From: Carettochelys insculpta
Taxonomy: Eukaryota; Chordata; Testudines; Carettochelyidae
Assembly (NCBI RefSeq): GCF_033958435.1
Contig: NC_134137.1
Location: 256,168,501 to 256,232,500 of the forward strand
Length of the DNA stretch: 64,000 nt
Direction: 5' to 3'
Shown here: one piece after another, positions 1-12,199 of the stretch
How the letters are laid out: each line of letters opens with the position of its first letter
Numbering within the stretch: position 1 is the stretch's first letter
Notes under the pieces: generated by a model
What the model saw: the letters and a program-made list of their open reading frames with translations, nothing else
The model's database searches: none
Told to the model about the DNA's origin: nothing
Translations under genes and position numbers: made by a program

Positions 1-432
1 GTGTTTTGAACCAGCTCATTATAGAAATAGCCAAATGCAAATTTGTATCCAGATTCAGAACTGAATTCCAACTACTCTTCAGAGTTGTTGGCTTCCCACA
101 TATTGCTAAGACTTCTTGGGTTGGGAACTCAAAAACTGGAGTGCTAGCTGTCTTGGAAATCTTGACTAACGAGGCAAATACACCCTGGGCTTGACTCCTC
201 TGATTTCACAGAAGTTTCACTAGGGATCAGTTTTCTTTAGCATGACCATCTATGACACAATATCATCAGGTGAAGGTAACAATGGGGTTAGTGTGGACTA
301 TTGTAATAATTTAGGTCTCCAAATTTACCCTATTGGTGTGCCTAACTATGGGAAAGTAAGAAAAAGTTTATGAAGTCTCATAATAAATGTTGCTGAGAGA
401 AAGTACAAAAGGGAGAGATTGGAAGACTGTAT
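1..432. other. No recognisable gene or repeat
   Basis: AT-rich DNA. The short reading frames have no family features. I see no repeat ends until the Harbinger terminus at 433. Confidence 0.5.
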
Positions 433-1079
433 GGCTATGGCTACACTACAGAGTTAGAGGGTGTGTTATTTCAAAATTGGTAACCCTCAAAGCAGAGGGA
501 ATAACACCTATTTCAATACTGCTATTTCAAAATAGGCACAATTAAGACACAGAATAGAATATTTTGAAATAAGCCATAATTGGCTGCAGTGGCACTATTT
601 CAAAATAACACTACAAAATAGCACCATAGGGTGCATCGACACTAGACCCATGTTTTGAAACCAATTTCGAAAGAGGGTCCAATTTCAAAAGTGGCCACTG
701 AGTGTCTATACGCACAACGGCCTGTTTTGAAATAGTTTTCGGTGAAAAGGGGCACAAATTTCGAAACTGCTCTTCCTATCCGATTGCAGGCAGAGCGGCC
801 CCTTTCAAAACCAAATTTCAAAATAGGGAATGTGTAGATGCTTCAGGGCTGCTATTTCGAAATAGCCAGTCTGCCATGGCAGCGGCCTCAGGGAGTGTGG
901 AGACACCCTAGCAAGCCCCAGTCGGGCTGTACGGTCCCCAGGGCCAGCCTCTTAAAGCCACATGGCCTTGGAAACCCGTGCAGGAAGCTGAGAGCATGCC
1001 CAGAGCCTCAGGAGCATGATCTCTGCCTGGCAAATGCTCCAGCAGCCCAGACAGAGGTGCCACGAAGCCCATCAGCTGG

Positions 1080-2240
1080 ATGGCGAGCTCCCCACACCCC
1101 AGGCACCCCCAGGAAGCCCCCACCTCCCAGCCAAAGGGGTCACAAGAGGAAAGCCAGGGCCAGAAGAGGAGGGACCCCTCCTGGACAGAGGCTGAGGTTA
1201 AAGATCTCCTCAGACTATGGGCAGAGGAGGGGGTGCTGCTGCACAGCACCAGGTGGCTGCGTAATGCAGGAGTCTTCAAACAGCTGTCACTGGGGCTGCA
1301 GAAGCCGGGCTACCTCCAGCATGCAGCAGATCAGGTCTGATCAAAGGTGAAGGAGCTGAGGCAGGCCTATAACCAGGTCAGGGATGTCTGCACAATTACC
1401 AGACACTGGAACAGTTCCTTGGCCTGAAGGATGTCCCCAAGCCAGTAGCAGTGGTTGACATGGCTGGCCCCAAGACCAACATGGAAGCAGACCCGCACAA
1501 CCAGCTGGGACCATCAGGCCAGAACAGAGTGATGGAGTCGGGGAGCAGCTCAGAAGGGGAAGGCTCCCTTGCCATCGCTGTCAGCTCTGGTGCCTCCAGC
1601 CAGGACCCCTCAAGATTGGTGTCCCATATCTGTTCTCTGAAGCCCCAGGTAGGTAACAGGTGGATTGGGAAGCCCAGGGGCAGCACCTCATCCTGCATCC
1701 CCCAGCCATGTCCCAGACCCAGGCATGGTGGCATCCAGCACCCGCGCCCATGGACAGAGCCCTGACCCCACCCCCCCACACCAAGCAGGAGGGGATGCGG
1801 AGGCTGGACTACAGCCAACAGGTGCCCCACGGATGCAGTCCCAGCGGCCATGTGGGACCCCACAGGGGGGGTCGGGCAAGCAGACACCACATTAGTGGGC
1901 AGTCAGGGAGATGGGGAGGCCAGGTGGGGCCCTGGAGACCGGGTGACAGCACTGGCAGGTGGCCCCTCTCCCCCTTGTGTCTCCACAGCCTCATCCCCCA
2001 GGAGCCAGCCCCAGCCCCATCCCAGCTGCCAGCTTGCCAGCCCCACCATCCGATAGGGCTGGGAAACCCCCATCCCCACCATCCAGGCTGTTGCCTGCCC
2101 AGAGCTGGAGGGCCCATTGTCTTCATTGCTTTGACCCAGAAGAGGCTGCGGAGGCCCATACTGCTGCTATCCAGGAGCAAATGACCATCCTCTGGGAGTG
2201 GCTCTATGTGGACCGGGAGGACAGGGCCTGGTGGTGGTAG
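1080..2240 (+). pseudogene. Myb/SANT-like Harbinger accessory gene, broken
   Basis: In Harbinger elements this protein is the DNA-binding partner that brings transposase to DNA and the nucleus (established for the superfamily). The ATG at 1080 opens MASS, comparable with MASR at the start of the homologue in the 20-kb element. After about 35 residues comes a trihelix-type Myb motif, PSWTEAEVKDLLRLWAEE, then QVKVKELRQAY after a stop at about 1338-1340. Frameshifts follow. An acidic, serine-rich segment (about 1530-1648) ends at a plausible donor, CAG|GTAGGT (1648/1649). A plausible acceptor CTCCACAG ends at 1988. Exon 2 runs to about 2240 and ends in a helical segment containing QEQMTILWEWL. 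At least three lesions make it non-functional. Confidence 0.65.
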
Positions 2241-2767
2241 GTATGGGCTGAGGCAGCTGCAGCCCTCCGGTGTCTTGCCCCCGCATCTGCCCCCTCACTG
2301 CTCTCCCTGCTGCCCCCATCCCCACTCCTGCCAACCCTGAACTGACTGCCCTTATCCTGCCCACCTTCTCTCCAACCACCTGGCTCGCCCTCGTCTGCTG
2401 GCTGATCACCAGTGTGAGTCTGGGGAGGCTTTTCCCCTGCCCCCCAGCACCCTAAAATCCCCCCATCCCCCCATCCTCCCCCTCCTCACCCAGCCCATCC
2501 CGTCTCCTAGTCCCTGCCCGATCCTACCTCCCCGTTCTGCCAGCCCCCTCCCAGCCTCCATGGTCTCCCATATGCTTGGCAGCAGGGGCCCTTGTACCTG
2601 CCTAGGGTCCCGCCCCTCCACCCCCATGGAGTACTAGGCCCGCCCTTGCCTGTGGCCCCATCTACAGGGATATGCCCCCACCCCTTTGTATGTAATTCTC
2701 CCCTGTTTTCCCCCATTTTTACCTCCCACTTAAGAAGACCCCCACATCATTATGTTTTCAGGTGCAG

Positions 2768-2773
2768 TTTATT
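2768..2773 (-). terminator. Polyadenylation signal of transposase remnant
   Basis: AATAAA on the minus strand, just downstream of the transposase C-terminus. The other two Harbinger copies have the same signal at the equivalent place. Confidence 0.45.
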
Positions 2774-2799
2774 TACATGTTTATTGTTAGCTCCCATTT

Positions 2800-3640
2800 A
2801 TTAAACCCTTTTGTTGTACACCCCTGTGTCCCCTGTGTGCGGGGGGCTGTGATGCGGGGTGGGTATGAGCCAGAGGGTGCCAGGTGGAAGTCAATGTTGC
2901 TCCCCCTCGAAGGCCTTCCCGAGTGCTTCCCAGACCCTAACCCCATTGCAATGTGCTTGGAGGCACGGATCCATGGGTGGCTGCTTAGAGGTGGCATGAA
3001 GCGCTCATGCTTGCCCTCCACTATGTTGTGCAGAGCACAGAGTCCACCCTGGAGACATTGGGCAGGCTGACGTCCAGCTGTGCGCTCAGGCATCGGAAAC
3101 ATGCCTTGAGGCGTCCAAAGACCTGCTCTACAGTATTGTGGGCATGGTTCAGGCAGCTGTTGAAAGTGTCCTGGCTGGCAGTGGTATGCCCTGTGTACGA
3201 GCGCGTCAGCCACGTCTGCAAAGGGTACGCCCCCGTCAGCCACGATACATGGTGGCATCGTTGTGTCCCATATGGGGAGCTACTGGGAAGGGACGTAGGT
3301 GCCCTTTTCCATGCACCTCCCCAGCCAGGAGTTGCGTAGTATCCACGAGTCATGGGCTCACCCAGACCAGCCCACACAAATGTTACAGAACCAGCCTTGG
3401 GCATCATCGAGGGCTTGCAGCACCACCGAGTGGTACCCCTTGTGGTTTATGTAGCATCCTGTGCTGTGGTCCAGGGAGCGGATAGGTATATGGGTGTCAT
3501 TGAGTGTGCCAAAGCACTTTGGGAAACCAATGGCTGTGACTCCCGCGATAGCGTTGTCCAAGTTGCCAAGGCGGACAGCCCTCCACAGCATGGCGTTTCC
3601 TGGCTGGTTATTTTGAAAGGGCTCACATTCCTGTGTGGAC
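2800..3640 (-). pseudogene. HARBI1-like DDE transposase remnant, lacking its first exon
   Basis: Read on the minus strand, homology to the 20-kb transposase starts near 3600 with VRLGNLDNAIAG and runs into FPKCFGTLNDTHIPIRSLDH. The block around the first catalytic Asp, LDGTHIPI in the intact relative, has become LNDTHIPI. A frameshift leads to VWAGLGEPMTRGYY, the degraded second-Asp block. Another leads to HNTVEQVFGRLKACF, which keeps the third catalytic Glu, then ALHNIVEGKH near the C-terminus. The exon-1 region is absent: upstream sequence goes straight into element-end repeats. With several frame changes it cannot give a working enzyme. Confidence 0.75.
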
Positions 3641-3866
3641 GCTCCCTTTCAAAACCACAGGGAGTTCTTTCAAGATAGTGGACTGGTACGGCGATCCACA
3701 TTGTGCGTGTAGCTGCACTATTTCGAAATCCCTTATTTCGATTTTGATTTTTGATGTTGCACCTTTCGAAATTTCTTTGTAGTGTAGTGTAGTGCAGGCA
3801 AATTTCTTTGCCTATGTGTGTGGAAATGCTAATTCGAAACAGCTGGGTGCTATTTCCAAATACACT

Positions 3867-4200
3867 GGCCATGGCTACACTACCCCTCCCTTTTGGAAGG
3901 TGCATGTAAATGCAGCTGTTTGAAAATGCAAACAAGATGCTGATATGAATTTTCAACACCTCATTTGCATAATAATGGCCATCCAGCCTGTTGAAAGTGC
4001 TGATTTTGAAACTGGGCCACCCTTTTAAAGGAACCACAGCGCCACAGCTATTTTTATCTCAAAATCAGCACTTCTGACGGGCTGGGTGTCTGTCAATATG
4101 CAGATGAGGTGCTGAATATTCACAGCAGTGCCTTATTTGCATTTTTGAATGGCTGCATTTATATGCCCCTTCCAAAAGGGAGGAGTAGTGTAGCCACAGC
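3867..4200. mobile_element. 334-bp MITE nested in Harbinger copy 1
   Basis: GGCCATGGCTACACTACCCC at the left is mirrored at the right by a block ending in AGTGTAGCCACAGC. The inverted repeat extends about 40 bp through CCCTCCCTTTTGGAAGG. Flanking tetranucleotides are CACT and CATT, compatible with a diverged target-site duplication. There is no coding capacity. By terminus it is Harbinger-type. Confidence 0.75.
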
Positions 4201-4255
4201 CATTTTGTGTGTAGTTGTGTTTTGAAATAGGTGTTTTGAAATATCTTTTTTTTTT

Positions 4256-4933
4256 TAAATAGGGTTGCGGGGTGTGTAGCCTATTAGCTTAAACAAAAAG
4301 GCCTGCTATGACACTGGCAAATCAAATGCCAGCTCTTGATAAGCCTGAAGATGTCAACTCAGCACTGACAAATTCATAGCTGGAAACTAGATCAGCTCAT
4401 CTATATGTCAACACAGATTAAGAAAGATACTGCACATGTCAGAATATGTTTGGACTCTGTGAAAGGCCTGTAAGTTGTTGCATGCCTTAATCTTACCTGC
4501 AATCGTATAAGGTGTAAATTTTGCTCTTTCATTGTAAAAATGCCCTGCTATAAACTCATGAAAGCAGGAAGCAGAAATGGTTCCACTGCCTATCCAGAAG
4601 GCCTATCAAAACTAAGTGGACCACTGTGGAAAATCACAGCACAAAAGCTGGTTTAATGGCCTTCTTGTACCCAGGTGACAGAAATCACATCCCATCAGTA
4701 TGAATAAAGGAAAAGGGAAATAAAGAGCACTGACATGAAGATCTTTCATCTCTTTGCTGTTTGGACCTTACAAGAGCTGAAGCTGAGAAACAAAAAAGCA
4801 GAAAGCCCTAGGGCCTAACAGGGTTAGCCCTTAAACAACTACTAGTGCTGAGAGATTGCTACACCTGTGCTATAGTTTGGAACCATATACTATACTCATT
4901 TATGGATATGTGTGTTGCCTGCTTTAACTTATA
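4256..4933. other. No recognisable gene or repeat
   Basis: Nothing identifiable. No reading frame of interest and no terminal repeats. Confidence 0.4.
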
Positions 4934-5242
4934 GAGTAATCCCTCACTTTACGTGGAGGCTGTGTCCTGAGCAACTGCTGCATAAATTGAATTTCACGTA
5001 AATTGGGGTGGAGGGTTGGAGACAGTCCTGGAATTCCACTGGCTGGGGAAGCAGGCAGCTGGGGGAAGTGTGCTGGGGGCCTTGGGGCACCCATGTGGCC
5101 CCCTCGCTTCTCCTGTGTGACTGCTGGGCTCTCTGAGCTGGGGAGATGGGGGGCTGGAGGAGGAGGCAGTTTCAATTTGCCCTTAACTTGTGTTAATGTA
5201 AGTTAAGTGCAAATCTAAATTGCGCTTCTCGAGGGTTTACCA
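4934..5242. mobile_element. Short Tigger-like non-autonomous DNA transposon
   Basis: The left end GAGTAATCCCTCACTTTACG and the right end GAGGGTTTACCA are imperfect inverted repeats. A TA dinucleotide lies on each side (4932-4933 and 5243-5244), as expected for Tc1/mariner-type insertion. The inside is a GC-rich spacer. The terminus resembles in style that of the element at 26859-28240. Confidence 0.6.
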
Positions 5243-5244
5243 TA

Positions 5245-8200
5245 AATCACTTGTACCGTTTCTTTTTTCCTAATTAATAAATCCTTAGTTTATGGTAGGT
5301 TTGGCGACCACCTATCTTTGGTGTGAGAGCTAATGTACAAATTGACCAGGGGTAAATAACTAGTCTCTTGGAATAGGGAGCAACCTGAATATTTTGTGAT
5401 TTTTGGTGTAACCGACCATTTATCACTAAATCCCGCTTTCCTTGGTTGCAAGATATATTACAGAGCCCAAGGGTTTTGTCTGTGACTCCATGATGGGATT
5501 GTTACAGTGACCCCGGAAATCACATTTGTTATTGGGGTGGTGAAATATAATTCCAGAACATACCATCAGCTTGTGGTGTTTACTGTGCCCCAAACAGCTC
5601 AATGTTAGTACCATACCAAGTTTGACGAATCTGAGTAGCTGATACAATTGTGTGCCATGCAGGTGTTTCTCCAGCAATAAAGTTGCAAGCGAAAGTCAAC
5701 AGCAGGAACAGAAGTTGTCTTTTCTCTTTGACGTTCTTGTCTTTTCCTTTCTGGATGTGTTTTGTCTTTAAAAAGAACAGTCAGACTTTACCAACTGCAG
5801 GCCCCTGTTGGACTAATTACTTCTCCTGTCCCCTAAAAGGACAATTACCATCGTTAATACCATCTAAGAGATTGTCAGACAGTGGAAGGGTTTTTTTTCC
5901 CAGAAAATTTTCTCCAGCTAAAGAGAAATAGAACAAGGGCTGCTTTTAAAATTAATGTCTTAATACTTTGCATTTCAAATGCTTAAACTCTTTCCCCATT
6001 CTTTCCCCTTTTTAATAAAAAAAGTTTTAAAAATTGTAGTGCTGTTTGCTACGCTACTAATCAGGCTGAGATCTCTACATTCGAAAACCTGCACCGTGCT
6101 TAAAAGTGTTTAATGTCAGACAGGTAGGGGGTCATGATAACAATGTAGACTCATCTATTCCATCTAAATTGATACAACAGGTTCCAAAGACTGTCTTTGT
6201 TGAGACACTCCAAAATGTAACTTAAAGCCAAAGCATGTTAAGTACAGAAAAACCTGAAATACGCACAGGGCTCTGAGCATTATGTGCAAGGTTTCCAACT
6301 GTGTTTGACTATTCTCTAGAGCCAAAAAAGATTCAGGTACTCTATATTCAGTCTGATTCGCAGCAATATTACATTGTTTTAATAACCACATGTCAGTGCT
6401 TATTGAACAAAATGTCAAAACAAATATGAACTACATTCAATGTTCAAATAGCATTTGGCAAATATCTCCATGTTATGCCAGTGTGTCCACCATTAGGCTT
6501 GTTTACCAAATTAATTACTATTTATTTATCAGTGATGAAGGTAGGCTGAAAGCCCAGTGAGAAATGGGATGGTACTTTTGTCTTATTAAAAATAGCAACA
6601 CAACAGCACCACCTACTAATACCTAGGTTTGAGTGAAATTTATGGCCACTGGTTTCTTTCTGCAAGCCCAATGCTGCTGTAGGGATGAGCCAGAAACAGT
6701 TTTCCATAATCTTGTCCCAGGATCCTAGACTGCACAAATATCTGGCCTCTGGGACTGGCTTTTTCCTCATTGGAGGAGAAGTGCGTTGATATCTATTGCT
6801 ATATTCCCAATTTATTTAGAAGTATGCATGCTTTTATGCTGGGATGCTGGCTGGCAAAAGCAAAGTGCAGCCGGTAGCTATCTCACAGATGGTGCATACC
6901 ACTTGCAAAATGCCAGCCAGCAAAATAGTTTTATGTGCAAGTTCCCTTCCAGATTCCTCTGACTGCAGTTTTTCCTCAAACATTGCTTCTTCTGCTATGT
7001 GAGTATAGGGTAAAAATCCCAAATTCCTGATGCATATTATGGTTTGTTAAGATCTCTCACTTTGATGCCCAAATTTCATAGTCTGGTATAAGACCTAACT
7101 AATTCATAACATGTATCATGGTTCACAAATACAGCTAGTGTGAGAAGGAACTTACAAGCAAGGCCATGGCTTTCCCATAATCTGGAAAAAGAGATAATAA
7201 CTGCAGCAACTGTGCTCCAAGGCCAAGTCCAGAGGCTGTAAGACAAGCCTGAGCTGCCAGGGTTGAGATACCCTCCTCCCTTTCAGTATTCTCTACAAGA
7301 CATTTCCCTAGTTCACTAACCCAGAGAACCCAGATACACGAACAAAGTGTTACAAATAAGTGATGTTGGTTACGTATGCTCCTTGTTTTATTTTAACTCT
7401 TTCAGATTTGGATCTGTGGATCATACCCAATTGAACAAAGGCATCATTACTCCCATGGATACATAAGTGGGACTAGAATCAGTACATATATTGTTTAAAC
7501 AGATGACCAAAGAAAAAAAATCTGTTTATTGTCTAAAAGGTTGCATGTAAATTATGGGCGGAGTCACTGTGTAACCTTTTAGATTACTGGCTTACTGTGC
7601 TCATCATGTCTTGCTGCCAGCACCTATCCAGGGGCTTGGGACCTCTCACCCCATCATCATGTCTCACTGCCCCTTGATATCCTATATAATCACTTGTAAC
7701 CTATTGCTTGACAGTGCTTTGCTGAGCCTAGCCTAACAGGCAAGGTGGCACCCCACCAGCACTGTGTGTAACAAACTCACTACTTGATTCTACATGGTGT
7801 TCAGACTTTGTTCCTACAGTGAGGCAGTCAATTTTTTTCTTAACCATGCACTACAATCACTTGTGTGCATCAAAGGTGGTATTTAGATATTACCTGAATG
7901 CAAAACTAGAGTCTGTTTTAAGATCTCCTTATAAAATTGTACAGTATCAGCTAATAAGTCTACACTTTGCAATTGTGATAATGTGTTATTTGGCTCTATT
8001 ATTATTCCGCCCCCAGATATGCACAAAAATACACATTCCCATTGAAATCTAGGTTAGGGCTGAATGTGGCCCATTGTGTTTTGCTCTAAGAAATCAATCA
8101 GTTCTAATTTTTTATCACATTTTTTTAACTTGTGCAAGACATACAGATGCTGCAGGAAAAGAGCTTCATGAATGAATAAAAAAGGTAACATCCTAAATAT

Positions 8201-9443
8201 AGCTATTAGTCTCTTGGGAACAAAGTCTGAGTGAGTGCCAGTGAACTGGGAAAGATTTTGGCTGACAGATCTGTTTTGGAGGTCAGCCCAGGGAAGAAAA
8301 TAAGGGGCCAGGTGCTCACAAAGCTATCTCCCTGCAATCAATGACTAAGGATAATTAGGGCAGGTAGGACTACAGAAGTATGGGGAAGTCGGGGCGGGGG
8401 GGACAGCAGTAGACTAAGTTTAGTAACCTAAAGTGTCCATATAGAAATCCCTAGTTACTTAGACAGCTTGTAAAACTATATCATATGATGGCAGGTTTTT
8501 ATGTGCCTATATTACTTTAAATCAATGGACATAGTCACCAGGATGATAACAATAGCTTCCAGATCAGAGCATTCCCGTACGTATTTGAGAGACAATGGGG
8601 CAAATTATCAGCATTAAGGATCCTATGCGAAGTGCCTTCAGATCAGTCTGTGCACCTTTAAACACTCTCTTCCCTTCTCTTTCCCCACTCCCCCGAGATT
8701 GCAAGAGGGCCCAAGTTTGTGATTTAAAGAAAAGATTTCATGCTACCAGGCATTAGAAGTCTTTGGTTGTCTGTAGGAAGCTTAGCTGTACCCAAATGCC
8801 TGAGTTAAAGTTGGATTGGCCCCAGGTACGCTAGATGTGCACATATAGTTTGTTTATTGTGTGAAGATGTTTTTCTCTTAAATGCTTTGGATCTAAATAA
8901 ATGGTACTTTGTCTTAAGAAGGTTGTCCAGTCACTGGGTACCACTGATCGTAGCTGCTGGAAGGAACAGAACTGCACGTATTGAACCAAAGTCAGACTTG
9001 CCCAGCCCAGGTAATCAATCATCTCCAGCTCAAACCTTGTCTGATTACAGATGAATAGTGTGATTTCACCATGAAAGAGATGAGGAGAGCTCAAGGCTTG
9101 CGATCTGAAAGGGGTTACATTTAAAGAGGGATCAGAGGTGCAGCTACACTGACAACTGTGACACCTAAGCCCCAAAGTGTCATGAAAACTAGTTTCTGTA
9201 GAAAGGTTTGTCTGACAGAATGGGGAGTACAGAGCCCTAGGAGGGAGGCAACTGCTCTGGGAAGCTCTGTCGTTTCCCTGGGTGCATCTCTGTGTGATTC
9301 TACGCGAACCTGATCTCTGACTGAGGTTGTCTGCTATGAATTTAGCATCAGCAGCTTTCTGGACTGGACACACTGCGCCTGTGAAGTTTGTGAATATGCG
9401 GTTGTGGCCTCAGTAAGGAATGGTTACATTTTAAAACAAATAG
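5245..9443. other. Mostly featureless AT-rich DNA
   Basis: No recognisable gene. A possible old LTR lies at 7521-7819 (listed separately). A 180-codon open frame on - at 8831-9373 has no family resemblance that I can see and is treated as chance. Confidence 0.4.
7521..7819 (+). mobile_element. Possible old solo LTR
   Basis: The segment starts TGTTTATTG and ends CCTACA, so it has TG...CA ends. It has a TATA-like TATATAATC near 7682 and is GC-richer than its flanks. I find no matching target-site duplication and no internal viral sequence. The call is tentative. Confidence 0.25.
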
Positions 9444-10157
9444 GTAGGGCCCTACCAAAATCAAGGTCTATTTTGGTTAATTTCATGGTTGTAGGATTTT
9501 AAAAATAGTAAATGCCATGCTTTGAGCTATTTGAATCTGAAATGTCTTGGTGTTGTAATTGTATGGGTGCTAAACCCACACAAAAGAGTTGGTGGGAGTG
9601 TCATAAGTAGACTGCTAGCCTTGTTTCTGTGCTGGTGCTGGTGCTGCTGCCTTAAGAGCAGTGGGAGAATGGTGACTGATGGCTGGGAGCCCAGCTGTGA
9701 TGGCAGCACCACTGGAGAAGGATGGCATGGTATGGTATCACCATTCTTACTTCCACGCTCCTGCTCGCAGAGCTGGTCCATATCTCTGGAGCCACCACTC
9801 TCTGGCTGCCTAGCTGGTACAAGTTATAGTATTTGCTGCTGCTGGGGGGTTGGGGAGGGGAGAGGTGTTGCCTTTAGAGTTGGACACCTAGCCAACAGAT
9901 GCCACTCTTCAGCCACACAGCTCTGAAGGCAGCACAGAAGCAAGGGGTGACAATAACCCAACCCTTGCTCATATAATCTTGTAACCCCCTGCAACTCCTT
10001 CTGGAGTTCGGACTCCAATCTGAGAAACACTGTTCTGTCCTGTGAGATGTGTGTAGAATAAGGTACAAGCACAGAAAAGACCGGATCTCATGGACGCAGA
10101 CCAGATTTTATGATCCATCACACATTTTCCATGGCTATGAATTTGGTAAGGCCCTTC
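9444..10157. mobile_element. Non-autonomous hAT-like DNA transposon
   Basis: The left end GTAGGGCCCTACCAAA is matched by the inverted right end TTTGGTAAGGCCCTTC. Just inside both ends, AATTTCATGG-type and CCATGGCTATGAATT sequences also pair. The 8-bp flanks, ACAAATAG and ACATAATG, match at five positions, so the duplication is degraded if real. The interior is GC-rich with no transposase. Confidence 0.7.
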
Positions 10158-11077
10158 ACATAATGCGGATGAGTAACATGTAGAAATATAATTTGATACT
10201 AATTTCCTGAATTTAGGGTTTACAGGCTAGATAACAAAAAAAGCAAATTCAGACATTTTATAGTCTGTCTTTCAAGACTGTTAAAAAGTGAGTTCAGACT
10301 GCTGCTCTCAAATGCAATTACATAAATCATCCCTGAATTAACTCTGTGAACAATCCCAGCTAAAGTTAGGAGGCTGTAGAGAATTAAAACGTTTGTCTCT
10401 TGCTTTCAAGATGGATCTCTTGAATCAGAACAGTTAAAGTAAGACTATTGCACAGAATAAATAAGCTGCCCCTTGGAGCGCACGATGGAACACATTTTCA
10501 GGCTCAGGGACTCAGAGAATTAGGATGAAGAGCAATACCTAACTGGAAAGGAAAGGAAAGAAAAGTTAATTGTATGCAGTAATGGAACTGGTTAGAAGGG
10601 AAGGCAGATACAGATGGGACATACTCAATATTTAGCTGGAGATAAGGTATTGGCTATTCTGACTACTCTCTGCCCCTTTTTTCTTTTTAATTCTTGTCAC
10701 AATTTATTCTTGCCTTTTTCTTCTGCTTACTGTGGTGAAATGTACTTATGTGGACAATGCTTTTGCCAAGATTCCTAGAAGAACTGTATACAGAAAGAAG
10801 GCAAAAGCACTAATGGATTGCTCTCAACCTGTTAAAGTAAATATTATGCAGCAGTTTGTAAGAGGAGAATGATTAAAATGCAGTACAGAGAGTCAGGACC
10901 TAGAAAGACAAGCAGACCCAGGATACCTGAGATTCTGAAAGCATCCTAGCTTTATTGGGAAATGCACTATATTTTTGCATGGTTCTAGAGAATCAGTGAC
11001 CATGAGGAATCCTAATGAATGCACCTGCAAACTAGGAATCACGGCTACTGATATATTTATCTAGTTACTTGGTTAAG
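10158..11077. other. No recognisable gene or repeat
   Basis: AT-rich unique-looking DNA with nothing identifiable. Confidence 0.4.
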
Positions 11078-11473
11078 CAGTGGTTCTCAACTAGGGGTAC
11101 ACAGAGGTCTTCCAGGGTTACATCAACTCATCTAGATATTTGCCCCTTTTTGCAACAGGCAACACAACAAGCGTCACTGAAGTCAGGACAAACTAAAATT
11201 TCATCCAGAAAATGACTTGTTTATATTGCTCTATATACTACACACAGACATGTAAGTACAGTATTTATAAGTCAAAACTATTTATTTTATAATTATACGG
11301 TAAAAATGAGAAAATCAGTATTTTTTCAGTAACAATGTGCAGTGATACTTATGTATTTTTATATCTGATTTTTTTAAGCAAGTAGTTTTGAGGTGAAGTG
11401 AAACTTGGGGGTATGCAAGACAAATTGGACTCCTCTAAGGAGCACACGAATCTGGAAAGGTTGAAATCCACTA
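11078..11473. mobile_element. Charlie-type hAT fragment
   Basis: It opens with CAGTGGTTCTCAACTAGGGG and closes with AAAGGTTGAAATCCACTA, the usual inverted ends of Charlie-like hAT elements of amniotes. An internal AT-rich stretch and GAAACTTGGGGGTATGCAAG near the right end fit that family. No coding sequence is left. Confidence 0.65.
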
Positions 11474-11579
11474 TGTTAGTGATAACACAGACATTCAAAT
11501 GTCCCAGATAACCAATTTGTCTTTCCTGATGCGACTTTTTCACATCATTTCCAGTTGTTGCCATTTTGACATCTGTTAG

Positions 11580-11793
11580 AGTAGAATTACCGTATTTGAA
11601 CTTTCAAAAAAGAGGACTCCCCTGAGAGGGAGTGAATCTGTATCAGTATCTAATAACTCAGGTTGTATTTATGTGTGATAATATATGTAGTATACAAATA
11701 CAATGTGAGTTGGTAGATACTGATACAGATTCACTCCCTCTCAGGGGTGTCCTCATTTTTGAAAGTTCTGAGTTCAAATATGGTAACCCTAGT
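11580..11793. mobile_element. Hairpin MITE with ~80-bp inverted repeats
   Basis: The left arm (TATTTGAACTTTCAAAAAAG then GAGAGGGAGTGAATCTG) is repeated in reverse complement at the right, around a loop near 11660-11710. The whole unit could fold into one long hairpin. The end sequence GGTTACCATATTTGAA is typical of mariner/Tigger-derived MITEs. No protein is encoded. Confidence 0.75.
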
Positions 11794-12199
11794 TAAAGGC
11801 ACACTTAAATGTTGTATCTTGATGGTCATAATGGAGTCAATAGCTTGTACAATTGTGAAATATATCTGTATAAAGGTACAAAGTTTTCTTAACCAGCCTT
11901 ACCTGGATGATAATCATTGCAACCACAATAGCTAATAGGAACTGGAGATAGGGGAAAAGAAATAAAAGAGAAATCACACTGACTTGATTTTACAGCACGG
12001 ACATTTCATAAACTGATGTATTTTCCAGCATTTTGGCTGTCACAAAATGCCAATTATGTAATGTATCCTACTAGTTTCAGAAAAATAAAGCTTAACGTCT
12101 GTCCTCCAGTTGTTCCACTCTCCTAGCAAAATATGGGAGGCAAAAGTGCTGGCAACACTGCAAGTAGGTCCTATTTCCAACTTGCACACATTTAAGACA
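11794..12199. other. No recognisable gene or repeat
   Basis: AT-rich spacer between the hairpin MITE and the CR1 element. Confidence 0.4.

Larger units (their letters stand above)
433..4255 (-). mobile_element. Decayed two-gene PIF/Harbinger element (copy 1)
   Basis: The left end reads GGCTATGGCTACACTACAGA, the GGCTAYG-type terminus shared by the Harbinger elements of this window. The next 400 bases are rich in TTTCGAAAT/TTTCAAAAT words, as in the subterminal regions of the family. Inside are a Myb/SANT-like gene remnant on + (1080-2240) and DDE transposase remnants on - (about 2800-3640). This is the same convergent pair as at 20.0-24.6 kb, in opposite orientation. The first transposase exon is missing, so the element could not be autonomous. 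A separate MITE sits at 3867-4200. The right boundary is uncertain: AT-rich words with TTTGAAATAG continue to about 4255, but I find no clean terminus. Confidence 0.7.

Noticed and set aside
1396..2184. Several overlapping frames in Harbinger copy 1
   Set aside because: Compositional shadows of the Myb-like gene; no family signals of their own.
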